NCBI GenBank assembly: GCA_050247515.1
Contig: JBFWUB010000010.1
Coordinates: 92,509 to 156,508 of the forward strand
Length of the DNA: 64,000 bases
DNA from: RAM1 sp050247515
Lineage (GTDB): Bacteria; Pseudomonadota; Gammaproteobacteria; Burkholderiales; Burkholderiaceae_C
Reading direction: 5' to 3'
Shown here: positions 56,531 to 64,000 of the stretch, one piece after another
Layout of the letters: each line of letters starts with the position of its first letter
How positions within the stretch are numbered: position 1 is the first letter of the stretch
Made by a program: the position numbers and the translations under genes
Notes under the pieces: model-generated
Seen by the model: only the letters and a program-made list of their open reading frames with translations
Database searches by the model: none
What the model was told of the DNA's origin: nothing

Positions 56531-56703
56531 GGTGGGCGCAAGGGTACTGCGCCGGGCCTGCGCGCGGTACGGGGAAAGCCCCGGCTTCGTCACGTGTGCG
56601 ACGCGCCGCGCACGGACGCAGCAGACAGGACCGCGCCGCGCAACGGTCGGCGCGCAGTCTGACGCTGCGGCAACCGGGTGCCAACGGCCAGGTCAACCAC
56701 TGC

Positions 56704-56976
56704 ATGGCCTGTGCCGACGGCGGCAACCCCGACCCGACCAGTACGCAGGGCAAGAAGGCTGCGCTGGCCAAGCGCATGGAGCAAAAGGGCTTGCACTACC
56801 CCAAGCACCTGGCCGGGCATGTGTATGGCGTGGTGGTGCATGAAATGAGTCTCCACCCACCCCATAAACCCCGGAGCAGCGCTATCGACACCATCGCACA
56901 CATCGACGAAGCCCAGTTCAAGGCGCTGGCGGGTGTGCCCGAAATCACACTGGACGCGAAGCTGCGCGGGCAGTAA
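56704..56976 (+). CDS. Hypothetical small protein (uncertain)
   Basis: 90 residues from the ATG at 56704, starting MACADGGNPDPTSTQGKKAA and containing KGLHYPKHLAGHVYGVVVHE and IDEAQFKALAGVPEITLD. No family recognised. The frame stays open to an ATG at 56596, but the upstream part is Arg-rich and less protein-like. There is no Shine-Dalgarno before either start. It could be a real gene or the remains of a longer one. Confidence 0.4.
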   Translation: MACADGGNPDPTSTQGKKAALAKRMEQKGLHYPKHLAGHVYGVVVHEMSLHPPHKPRSSAIDTIAHIDEAQFKALAGVPEITLDAKLRGQ

Positions 56977-57069
56977 CTCATAACCCTCTGCGATTGCGGG
57001 CCCGGCCCGCAATGACTCCCCAAAGTCGGCACTGCACGCGCCTGCTGACTTCTCGCGCTACGCAATTCG

Positions 57070-57085
57070 GTATAAAATTTTATAC
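57070..57085. promoter_or_regulatory. 16-bp palindrome, operator of the HigB/HigA-type module
   Basis: GTATAAAATTTTATAC is a perfect A/T-rich palindrome 24 bases before the toxin start codon in otherwise G+C-rich DNA. It contains -10-like hexamers and is placed as expected for autoregulation by the antitoxin. Confidence 0.65.
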
Positions 57086-57108
57086 GGAGTTAATGCGGGA
57101 GGGGGAAA

Positions 57109-57468
57109 GTGGAGCAAGAAAAAGCACTGCGCGACAGGGAACTCCGTTGGGTTGGGTCCGCCTACAAAGACCTGGTCGGATTCCCCGACGAGCCACGCCG
57201 GGATGCCGGATTCCAGTTGAGCAAGGTCCAGGCAGGCCTGGAGCCTGACGACTGGAAGCCGTTCGATGACGTAGGGGCGGGAACGCGGGAGATCCGTATT
57301 CGGGACGCCGGCGGCATCTTTCGGGTGATGTACGTCGCCAAGTTCGAGGAAGCCGTGTACGTCCTGCACTGCTTTCAGAAGAAGACACAAGCGACCAGCA
57401 AGCAAGACAAGGACATCGCCGCCGCGCGTTATCGCGCCGTGGTCAATGCGAGAAGGATCAAACCATGA
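57109..57468 (+). CDS. RelE/HigB-type toxin (Gp49-like)
   Basis: 119 residues. The sequence LRWVGSAYKDLVGFPDEPRR, then AGTREIRIRDAGGIFRVMYV and YVLHCFQKKTQATSKQDKDI matches phage Gp49-like HigB toxins, which cleave mRNA on the ribosome. The start is GTG at 57109 with a strong GGAGGGGG Shine-Dalgarno. Toxin-first order and a 4-base overlap with the antitoxin gene are typical of higBA-type loci. Confidence 0.88.
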   Translation: MEQEKALRDRELRWVGSAYKDLVGFPDEPRRDAGFQLSKVQAGLEPDDWKPFDDVGAGTREIRIRDAGGIFRVMYVAKFEEAVYVLHCFQKKTQATSKQDKDIAAARYRAVVNARRIKP

Positions 57469-57797
57469 AGATTGACACTGAAATTCGCCACGTCACGAAG
57501 CCTGGCGCGAACCTGTTCCTCGAACTGGGGTTCCCGCCGGCGGAGGCCGCCCGGCTGCAAGCGGCTTCGCGCAAGCAGATCAATGACACGCGCCTGCTCA
57601 AGGAGCAGCTGATGACTGAGCTGGCCGATTGGATTGCCGAGCATCACCTGAAGCAGGCCGAAGCCGCGGAGATTCTCATGGTGTCGCGTCCACGTGTTTC
57701 TGATGTGGTGAACAAGAAGACTGCGAAGTTCACCATCGACACGCTGGTGGAGATGTTGAGCCGGGTTGGGAAACCGGTCCGGTTGGCGATCGGCTGA
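57465..57797 (+). CDS. HigA-type XRE-family antitoxin
   Basis: 110 residues. The N-terminal KIDTEIRHVTKPGANLFLEL precedes a helix-turn-helix: LKQAEAAEILMVSRPRVSD, then NKKTAKFTIDTLVEMLSRVG. It should neutralise the upstream toxin and bind the palindrome at 57070-57085. Confidence 0.88.
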   Translation: MKIDTEIRHVTKPGANLFLELGFPPAEAARLQAASRKQINDTRLLKEQLMTELADWIAEHHLKQAEAAEILMVSRPRVSDVVNKKTAKFTIDTLVEMLSRVGKPVRLAIG

Positions 57798-57814
57798 CGT
57801 CAAGGCCCTCCTTT

Positions 57815-57839
57815 TGGTGCGCGACGACCTGGCGCACCA
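57815..57839. terminator. Hairpin after the toxin-antitoxin genes
   Basis: TGGTGCGC / GCGCACCA, 8 bp with a 9-base loop, 18 bases after the antitoxin stop. No T tract follows, so a terminator role is weak; a regulator-binding dyad is an alternative. Confidence 0.35.
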
Positions 57840-57869
57840 CATCGCGCTCACAAAATTGGTGCACGCCCG

Positions 57870-57879
57870 TTGCATACAA
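57870..57879. promoter_or_regulatory. Near-palindromic operator candidate before the ABC-transporter operon
   Basis: TTGCATACAA differs from a perfect palindrome at one base pair and lies 28 bases before the GntR GTG start. It resembles operators of FCD-type GntR proteins. Confidence 0.35.
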
Positions 57880-57907
57880 GATGGCACGGTAACTGCTACG
57901 CAACAGC

Positions 57908-58702
57908 GTGGCAGCAACATCCTCATCAGAAATCAGCGACCGCATCATTGAAGCCGTGATGGCCCAGAAGCTCGCGCCCGGTGCACGCCTGGGCGAGCAG
58001 CAACTGGCCATGCTGTTTGACTGCAGCCGCACCATCGTGCGCGAGGCGCTCACGCGGCTGGCGGCTCGCGGCATCGTCACCGTCAGCGCCCGGCGCGGCT
58101 GGTACGTCATCGAGCCGTCGCAGGACGAAGCACGCGAGGCATTCGAAGCCCGCCGGGTGATCGAGTCCGGCCTGATCCGCACCACCAAAACGGTGGACAA
58201 GGCCGCCATCAAGCAGCTCAAGGCGCATCTGGCGCGGGAGAAAGCGGCCGTCAAAGGCAACGACGTGGGCGCGCGCAGCTACCTGCTGGGCGACTTTCAT
58301 GTGTGCCTGGCCGAATGCCTGGGCAACAGCCTGCTGGCCGACACGCTGCGCGACTTCACCGCGCGCACCACGCTGATTGCCATGCTGTACCAGAGCTCGC
58401 ACGACGCCGCGCAGTCGTGCGAAGACCATGTACAGATCGTCGCCGCACTGGAACAAGGCGACCTGGCCCGCGCCGAGGCGCTGATGGCCGAGCACATCGG
58501 CACCGTGCAGGCCCACCTGCGCCTGCCCGCCGCCGCCGACCCGCTGGCCCGGCTGCGCGATGCGCTGGCGCCCGTGAGCGAAGCCGGTGCGGCACAAGAC
58601 TTGCGTACAAGTTTGCGCAAGCCGGTGGGCGCCGGGCGTCGCAAGAAGGCCACCCCCAACACCCCCGACGACCCTTCCACCTACCTAGGAGCCCTGTTAT
58701 GA
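57908..58702 (+). CDS. GntR-family regulator (FCD subfamily) of the ABC-transporter operon
   Basis: 264 residues. Winged helix with AVMAQKLAPGARLGEQQLAM and CSRTIVREALTRLAARG; the FCD domain includes LLGDFHVCLAECLGNSLLAD. A basic tail (GAGRRKKATPNTPDDPS) is longer than usual. The start is GTG at 57908, the first possible codon after an in-frame stop; no strong Shine-Dalgarno. Its last codons overlap the substrate-binding protein gene by 4 bases, so it is autoregulatory within the operon. Confidence 0.9.
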   Translation: MAATSSSEISDRIIEAVMAQKLAPGARLGEQQLAMLFDCSRTIVREALTRLAARGIVTVSARRGWYVIEPSQDEAREAFEARRVIESGLIRTTKTVDKAAIKQLKAHLAREKAAVKGNDVGARSYLLGDFHVCLAECLGNSLLADTLRDFTARTTLIAMLYQSSHDAAQSCEDHVQIVAALEQGDLARAEALMAEHIGTVQAHLRLPAAADPLARLRDALAPVSEAGAAQDLRTSLRKPVGAGRRKKATPNTPDDPSTYLGALL

Positions 58703-59490
58703 ACATCAGCAAACGCAACCTCACCCTGGGCCTGGCCACGGCCGCCCTGCTGGCCGCCACCGGCGCGCAGGCGCAGACCGCGCTGGACGACGTGATGAAG
58801 GCGAAGAAAATCACCATCGCCATCCCGACCGACTTCCCGCCCTACGGCTTTGTGGGCACGGACCTGAAACCCCAGGGCCTGGACATCGACATGGCCAACT
58901 ACATTGCGGCCAAGCTGGGCGTGGCCATCGAGCTGGCGCCCGTGACCAGCGCCAACCGCATTCCCTACCTGCAGACCAAAAAGGCCGAGCTGGTGATCTC
59001 CACCCTGGGCAAAAATGCCGAGCGTGAAAAGGTGATCGACTTCACCGCCGCCTATTCGCCGTTCTTCCAGGCCGTGTTTGCCGCCAAGGCGTTGCCCATC
59101 AAGAGCTTTGCCGACCTCGCGGGCAAGAGCATCGGCGTGACGCGCGGCGCCATTGAAGACCAGGAGCTGACCAAGCTGGCGCCGGCCGGCACGGACATCA
59201 AGCGCTTTGAAGACAACAACGCCACCGTGTCGGCCTTTGTGTCGGGCCAGACGCAGCTGATCGCCACCGGTGCGTCGGTGGCCGGCAACATGATGGGCAA
59301 GAACCCGCAGCTGGGCACCGAATACAAGCTGCTGCTCAAGGACAGCCCCAACTTCATCGGCGTGGCCAAGGGCGAGGACAAGCTGCGCCTGAAAGTCAAC
59401 GAAATCATTGCGGAGGGCAAGAAGAACGGCGACATCGACAAGATGGCCATGAAGTGGCTCGGAAGGCCCGCAGGCGATCTGCCGAACTAA
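58699..59490 (+). CDS. ABC transporter periplasmic amino-acid-binding protein
   Basis: 263 residues. Signal peptide (LTLGLATAALLAATGAQA), then a family 3 solute-binding domain: KKITIAIPTDFPPYGFVGTD, QGLDIDMANYIAAKLGV, ELVISTLGKNAEREKVIDFT and GKSIGVTRGAIEDQEL. The polar amino-acid pocket residues are conserved in general, but the ligand is not predictable. Confidence 0.93.
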   Translation: MNISKRNLTLGLATAALLAATGAQAQTALDDVMKAKKITIAIPTDFPPYGFVGTDLKPQGLDIDMANYIAAKLGVAIELAPVTSANRIPYLQTKKAELVISTLGKNAEREKVIDFTAAYSPFFQAVFAAKALPIKSFADLAGKSIGVTRGAIEDQELTKLAPAGTDIKRFEDNNATVSAFVSGQTQLIATGASVAGNMMGKNPQLGTEYKLLLKDSPNFIGVAKGEDKLRLKVNEIIAEGKKNGDIDKMAMKWLGRPAGDLPN

Positions 59491-59508
59491 ACCAGCCGGC
59501 AGCGCACG

Positions 59509-60168
59509 ATGATCACACTCGACTTCGGCGCCGTCTTGGCCCAGTGGCCCTTGCTGGTCAAGGGCGTGGCATGGACGGTGGGGCTCACGGCCATCTCGGC
59601 CGTGATCGGCGTCGCTTTGGGCATTGCCTGCGCCTGGGCGCGGGTGCATGGCGCCACCTGGCTGAAATGGGTGGCCGGTACCTATGTGGAGCTGATCCGC
59701 AACACGCCGTTCATCGTGCAGCTGTTCTTCGTGTTCTTTGGCCTGCCGGCCGCGGGCGTGAAGCTGTCACCCGAGGCCGCGTCCATCATCGCCATGGTGA
59801 TCAACCTGGGGGCGTATGCGGCGGAAATCATCCGCGCCGGAATCGAGGCCACACCCAGGGGCCAGATCGAGGCCGCCATGAGCCTGGCGCTCACGCGCGC
59901 GCAAACCTTCATGCGGGTGGTACTGCCGCCGGCGCTCAAGAAGGTGTGGCCGTCGCTGGTCAGCCAGATCATCATCGTGATGCTGGGCTCGGCCGTGTGC
60001 GGGCAGATATCGACGCAGGAGTTGAGCTACGCCGCCAACCTGATCCAGAGCCGCAACTTCCGCGCGTTCGAGGCGTTCATCGTCGCCACCGCGATCTACC
60101 TGGTGCTGTCCATCGCGCTGCGCAAGCTGCTGAACTGGGCCGGCCCCCGCTTCCTGTTTGGAAAGTGA
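59509..60168 (+). CDS. Amino-acid ABC transporter permease (first subunit)
   Basis: 219 residues with about five membrane helices. The HisM/GlnP-type TIGR motif region is AWARVHGATWLKWVAGTYVE, then LIRNTPFIVQLFFVFFGLP, and the ATPase-coupling EAA loop is IEAAMSLALTRAQTFMRVVL. Second transport gene of the operon; SD-like sequence overlaps the gap after the binding-protein stop. Confidence 0.93.
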   Translation: MITLDFGAVLAQWPLLVKGVAWTVGLTAISAVIGVALGIACAWARVHGATWLKWVAGTYVELIRNTPFIVQLFFVFFGLPAAGVKLSPEAASIIAMVINLGAYAAEIIRAGIEATPRGQIEAAMSLALTRAQTFMRVVLPPALKKVWPSLVSQIIIVMLGSAVCGQISTQELSYAANLIQSRNFRAFEAFIVATAIYLVLSIALRKLLNWAGPRFLFGK

Positions 60169-60171
60169 ACC

Positions 60172-60809
60172 ATGGTTGACTTCTCCATCTGGGACATCTT
60201 TCGCAACCTGCTGCTGGCCGCGCGCTGGACGGTGGTGCTGTCGCTCATCGCCTTCATCGGCGGCGGGCTGGTGGGCCTGGCACTGCTGGTGGTACGCCTG
60301 GGCAAATCGCCCTGGGCGGACCGGCTGGTGGGTGGCTATGTGCAGCTGTTCCAGGGCACGCCGCTGCTCATGCAGCTGTTCCTCGCGTACTTCGGCATTG
60401 CACTGTTTGGCATCAAGACATCGGCCTGGGTGGCGGCGTCGGTGGCGCTCACGCTGTACACCAGCGCCTTTCTGACCGAAATCTGGCGCGGCTGCGTGGC
60501 GGCCATACCCAAGGGCCAATGGGAGGCCGCGCAAAGCCTGGCGCTGAGCTTCACCGAACAGCTGCGCTACGTGGTGCTGCCCCAGGCCACGCGCATCGCC
60601 ATCCCGCCGACCGTCGGCTTTCTGGTGCAGGTGATCAAGGGCACGGCGCTCGCGTCCGTCATCGGCTTCATCGAGCTGACCAAGGCCGGCACCATGATCA
60701 CCAACGCCACCTTCAAACCGTTCGTGGTCTACAGCTGCGTGGCCCTGCTGTACTTTGCGCTGTGCTTTCCGATCAGCCTGTACGCCAAGAAACTGGAAAG
60801 GAAAATGCG

Positions 60810-60813
<4 letters not shown>
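60172..60813 (+). CDS. Amino-acid ABC transporter permease (second subunit)
   Basis: 213 residues with about five membrane helices, paired with the upstream permease in a heterodimer. QLFQGTPLLMQLFLAYFGI and the EAA-type coupling loop QWEAAQSLALSFTEQLRYVV are conserved. Starts 3 bases after the first permease stop and overlaps the ATPase gene by 4 bases. Confidence 0.93.
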
Positions 60814-61550
<737 letters not shown>

Positions 61551-61569
61551 GACACTGCGCAATGGCGAC

Positions 61570-61836
61570 TCACTCGTAGTGCGACCACATTCGCAACACG
61601 CGCACCGTGCGTTCTTTCTTGAAGACTTCATAGACCAGCCGATGCTGGATGTTGATGCGCCTGGAATATGTGCCGTCCAGATCGCCCACCAGCTTTTCGT
61701 ACGCAGGCGGGTTCTGGAATGGGTCGGCGGCGAGGATCGCCAGCAGTTCAAGCGCCTTGTCTTTCAGACCGGCCGCTGCAAGTTTTTTGGCGTCCTTTTG
61801 CGCGTGCTTCGCGTAAACGACAGCCCACTTCACCAA
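61570..61836 (-). CDS. Txe/YoeB-type toxin
   Basis: 88 residues. VVYAKHAQKDAKKLAAAGLK, PAYEKLVGDLDGTYSRRINI and QHRLVYEVF are characteristic; the C-terminus LRMWSHYE carries the catalytic His and terminal Tyr of YoeB. Ribosome-dependent mRNA cleavage is the known activity. Overlaps the antitoxin gene by 7 bases; antitoxin-first order. Confidence 0.93.
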   Translation of the reverse strand: MVKWAVVYAKHAQKDAKKLAAAGLKDKALELLAILAADPFQNPPAYEKLVGDLDGTYSRRINIQHRLVYEVFKKERTVRVLRMWSHYE

Positions 61837-62075
61837 CCGGGCTCCTTGGCACTCTTGCTCAAGGGCTCGGCACGTCCCTTCTGGATGGATTCGCGCATGC
61901 CGGGGATAGAGAGCAGGTAAAGCGTTTCCTGAATGGCTTGCCAGTCGTCGGCCGACACCAGCACAGCGCTGCTGCGCTTGCCCGATATCCAGATAGGCTG
62001 GTGAGACGCGGCAGTTTCGTCAATCAGCCGGTACAAGCCGGCGCGCGCTTCGCTTGCGGTTACAAGATGGGTCAT
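61830..62075 (-). CDS. YefM/Phd-type antitoxin
   Basis: 81 residues: VTASEARAGLYRLIDETAAS and ISGKRSSAVLVSADDWQAIQ form the DNA-binding Phd/YefM domain; the C-terminal SIPGMRESIQKGRAEPL binds the toxin. The ATG at 62075 was chosen from GGAGG 5 bases upstream; an ATG 4 codons further up is possible. Confidence 0.92.
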   Translation of the reverse strand: MTHLVTASEARAGLYRLIDETAASHQPIWISGKRSSAVLVSADDWQAIQETLYLLSIPGMRESIQKGRAEPLSKSAKEPGW

Positions 62076-62095
62076 GGCTTCCTCCAAGAAGGCTC

Positions 62096-62116
62096 AAAGC
62101 GTACGCTAAAGCGTAC
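62096..62116. promoter_or_regulatory. Operator of the YefM/YoeB-type module
   Basis: AAAGCGTAC occurs twice as a direct repeat 12 bases apart (62096-62104, 62108-62116), and the first copy is part of the palindrome AGCGTACGCT (62098-62107). It lies 21 bases before the antitoxin start and is a likely autorepression site. Confidence 0.55.
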
Positions 62117-62168
62117 CGTCAGTCAACCCACCGAATCTTGAAGGGATGTTGTGGGTTGGTGTCCAACG

Positions 62169-62555
62169 TCAGCGCTGGCGCGCATAGCTGACCGTCAGCA
62201 TTTCCCACACATGCCCGTCGGGCTGGCCCCAGTAGACGATGCGCCCGCCGTGCTGCGTGTTCACCTGCCTGTCCACCGGGCCGTGCGGCAGGCTGCGGTA
62301 ATCCAGGCCGCGCGCCTGGATGCGCCCGAGGATGGCGTCAAAGTCTGCATCGCTCACGCGAAAGCAGTAATGCTGCACCGCAAAGGGGCCGTCGGCCTGG
62401 TCAAAGTCCAGCGTCAGGCTGTCGCTGACGTACACCGGGCAAAAGGGGCCCACGCCCGTTTCCGACCAGGGCACGCCCAGCAAGGTGGCCAGCAATTCGG
62501 CGGACGCCCGCCGGTCGGCGGCGGGCACGATGGTGTGGTCCAGTTCAATGCGCAT
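62169..62555 (-). CDS. VOC-family (glyoxalase/bleomycin resistance) protein
   Basis: 128 residues with two beta-alpha-beta-beta-beta units: MRIELDHTIVPAADRRASAE, then VYVSDSLTLDFDQ, PFAVQHYCFRVSDADFDAIL and RIVYWGQPDGHVWEMLTVSY. Metal ligands His, His and Glu (ELDH, VQHY, HVWEML) are plausible. Substrate unknown. A start three codons upstream (62564) is possible. Confidence 0.85.
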   Translation of the reverse strand: MRIELDHTIVPAADRRASAELLATLLGVPWSETGVGPFCPVYVSDSLTLDFDQADGPFAVQHYCFRVSDADFDAILGRIQARGLDYRSLPHGPVDRQVNTQHGGRIVYWGQPDGHVWEMLTVSYARQR

Positions 62556-62598
62556 GCGTGACATCCTAAGGCAGCCACCCTGTTTCACACAGCCACGG

Positions 62599-62604
62599 CA
62601 CAAT
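62599..62604 (+). promoter_or_regulatory. Candidate -10 (CACAAT) of the glycerophosphodiesterase gene
   Basis: Ends exactly 6 bases before the ATG at 62611; imperfect hexamer, no Shine-Dalgarno in the gap. Confidence 0.35.
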
Positions 62605-62610
62605 GCGCGC

Positions 62611-63609
62611 ATGACCTTCACCACACCCCATCGCCTGCGCATCCTGCTGTGTACTTTTAGCCTGCTGGCAATGGCCGGCTGCGGCACATTGATGCCTGCG
62701 GCGCCGGCGTTTGACGCGCAGGGCCACCGCGGCGCGCGCGGCCTGGCGCCTGAAAACACCCTGCCCGCGTTTGAGCGCGCGCTGAACATCGGCGTGAACA
62801 CGCTGGAGCTGGACGTGGGCGTGACGGCCGACGGCGTGGTGGTGGTGGGGCACGACCCGGCGCTGAACCCTGCCATCACCCGCGACGCCACCGGCCGCTG
62901 GCTGGCAGGCAAGGGGCCTACGGTCAAATCGCTGACGCTGGCGCAGCTGCAGGCCTATGACGTGGGCCGCATCAACCCCGACACGCCGTATGCCAAAACC
63001 TTCAGCACCCAGGTGCCGCGTGACGGCACGCGCATGCCCACGCTGGCATCGCTGTTTGCTTTTGTGAAGGAGCGCGGCATCCACGACGTGCGGTTCAACA
63101 TCGAAACCAAGATCAACCCCACCCAACCGGATGAGACCGTCAACCCCGAGCAGATGACCCGCGCGCTGCTCAATGTGATCCGCGAGGCCGGCATGCAAAA
63201 GCGCGTGACCATCCAGAGCTTTGACTGGCGCACGCTGCAGATCGTGCAGGGCTTTGAGCCCGCCATCCCCACGGTGTACCTGAGCATCCAGACGGCCAAC
63301 ACCGACAACATCCGTGACGGCGTGTGGACGGCCGGCTTCAAGATCGCCGAACACGGCAGCGTTCCAAAGATGGTCAAGGCCGCCGGCGGCGCCGTGTGGT
63401 CGCCCAACGGCGGCGCGGTGACCGAGGCGCTGGTGAAAGAAGCGCAGGGCCTGGGCCTGAAGGTCGTGCCCTGGACGATCAACAACCCCGCCGACATGGA
63501 GCGCCTGATCGGCTGGGGCGTGGACGGCCTCATCACCGACTACCCCGACCGCCTGCGCGACGTGATGCAAAAGCGCGGCATGCCGCTGCCCCGCGCGCAC
63601 GGGAAATGA
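62611..63609 (+). CDS. Glycerophosphodiester phosphodiesterase, lipoprotein
   Basis: 332 residues. A lipoprotein signal ends in LLAMAGC. The GDPD barrel has GHRGARGLAPENTLPAFERA, then NTLELDVGVTADGVVVVGHD (metal Glu/Asp and catalytic His pair), VRFNIETKINPTQ, KRVTIQSFDWRTLQ and VDGLITDYPDRL. It hydrolyses glycerophosphodiesters in the periplasm, releasing glycerol 3-phosphate. Start chosen from the signal peptide; longer frames upstream run through the VOC gene's opposite strand. Confidence 0.93.
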   Translation: MTFTTPHRLRILLCTFSLLAMAGCGTLMPAAPAFDAQGHRGARGLAPENTLPAFERALNIGVNTLELDVGVTADGVVVVGHDPALNPAITRDATGRWLAGKGPTVKSLTLAQLQAYDVGRINPDTPYAKTFSTQVPRDGTRMPTLASLFAFVKERGIHDVRFNIETKINPTQPDETVNPEQMTRALLNVIREAGMQKRVTIQSFDWRTLQIVQGFEPAIPTVYLSIQTANTDNIRDGVWTAGFKIAEHGSVPKMVKAAGGAVWSPNGGAVTEALVKEAQGLGLKVVPWTINNPADMERLIGWGVDGLITDYPDRLRDVMQKRGMPLPRAHGK

Positions 63610-63881
63610 GCATGCAGGCGGCGCTGGATGCCATGCAGGCCGCGCTGGACGCGCTGCGCACCGGGCGCACCGGCGTGCAGGCCTTCAGCACGCAGGTGCG
63701 CGGCCAGACTGAACAGCTTGGCTTGCCAGAGCGTTACAGCGAGGTGCTGAATGACCTGCTGGACCGGCTGGAATCCAGCGCGCTGTTCAGCGAGGAAAGC
63801 TGCTCGTTCAGCCAGAGCGGGCTGCTGGACAACCTGCAGCTGTGGATCGACAAGGCCCGCGCGCAGCTGGAAAAGGCCTAG
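63606..63881 (+). CDS. Small helical protein of unknown function
   Basis: 91 residues, predicted mostly helical: MQAALDAMQAALDALRTGRT, then PERYSEVLNDLLDRLESSAL and GLLDNLQLWIDKARAQLEKA. No family recognised. Its ATG overlaps the glycerophosphodiesterase stop by 4 bases, so it is translationally coupled and probably real. Confidence 0.6.
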   Translation: MSMQAALDAMQAALDALRTGRTGVQAFSTQVRGQTEQLGLPERYSEVLNDLLDRLESSALFSEESCSFSQSGLLDNLQLWIDKARAQLEKA

Positions 63882-64000
63882 CCCGAATATTTCGTGACTC
63901 TGCCGAGTCGAGAGCTTTCGGGCCGTTCTTGCGATGAGTTGGTCATCAACCGGCATGCGAGAGTGCGCTGGACCTGGTTGCGCGTGATTCGGGACGTACT
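63882..64000. other. Window-edge segment, unassigned
   Basis: 119 bases after the last stop. Contains the short foldback GACTC-TGCC-GAGTC (63896-63909). No protein-like frame of clear origin; could be the start of another gene or element cut by the window edge. Confidence 0.3.

Noticed and set aside
62124..62158. CAACCCAC/GTGGGTTG inverted repeat as a terminator
   Set aside because: The 19-base loop and lack of a T tract make a stable terminator unlikely; it may be a chance repeat.

Overview
The window is high-G+C chromosomal DNA from a betaproteobacterium, almost certainly order Burkholderiales and most likely family Comamonadaceae. This is inferred from protein character (a BPSS1780-type membrane protein, a CobD/CbiB-family protein without a cobalamin cluster), from gene order (orn / M48 protease / phhB / rsgA; polA / DUF2782 / thrB; rpsP-rimM-trmD-rplS) and from a REP-like G+C-rich palindrome inside rimM. 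No rRNA, phage, CRISPR array or complete insertion sequence was found. Coding density is very high: genes often overlap by 4 bases or share stop codons, and no gene-free stretch exceeds about 300 bases.

Layout. 1-10.6 kb: end of a 4-oxalocrotonate tautomerase-like gene, polA, DUF2782 protein, thrB, a membrane protein/FecR-domain pair, a TPR protein, an IclR regulator, a UvrD-type helicase and a secreted protein of unknown function. 10.6-18 kb: guaC, an S41 protease/esterase pair and a GntR-controlled operon of a PhyH-type dioxygenase and two dehydrogenases, which looks like an uncharacterised catabolic pathway. 18.0-18.2 kb: tRNA-Ala(CGC) and tRNA-Lys(CTT). 18.2-30 kb: housekeeping genes (Bcr/CflA efflux, DEAD-box helicase, orn, M48 protease, phhB, rsgA, hisC, CobD/CbiB-like, Nudix) and the rpsP-rimM-trmD-rplS operon. 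30-44 kb: acetyltransferase, TM2 protein, phosphate transporter with its DUF47 partner, pseudouridine synthase, Tat-exported intradiol dioxygenase, ppk2, a universal stress protein whose 3' end lies in a small inverted-repeat element, hemerythrin, EgtB, a CurA-like reductase, an adenylate-forming enzyme, a glycine-zipper protein and a cupin. 44-56.5 kb: diheme cytochrome c, MetE-core-like protein, response regulator, NDH-2, an exported c-heme-motif protein under an AraC-type gene, slyX, an enolase-superfamily enzyme, a catalase-like protein and an acyl-CoA ligase. 56.5-64 kb: an amino-acid ABC transporter operon with its own GntR regulator, bracketed by a HigB/HigA-type and a YoeB/YefM-type toxin-antitoxin pair, then a VOC protein and a lipoprotein glycerophosphodiesterase.

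Themes. (1) At least eleven genes have a TANNNT-like -10 hexamer ending 6-8 bases before the start codon, which would put transcription initiation on the start codon (leaderless mRNAs). (2) A 275-bp element with 19-bp perfect terminal inverted repeats and two internal foldback arms (36277-36551) supplies the C-terminus and stop codon of the stress-protein gene. (3) Phosphate-related genes (PiT transporter, DUF47 protein, PPK2, glycerophosphodiesterase) recur, and three 11-bp-spaced Pho-box-like repeats precede the DUF47-PiT operon. (4) Six convergent gene pairs overlap at their 3' ends, so they cannot have a terminator between them.

All calls come from reading the sequence and from knowledge of protein families; no database search was run.
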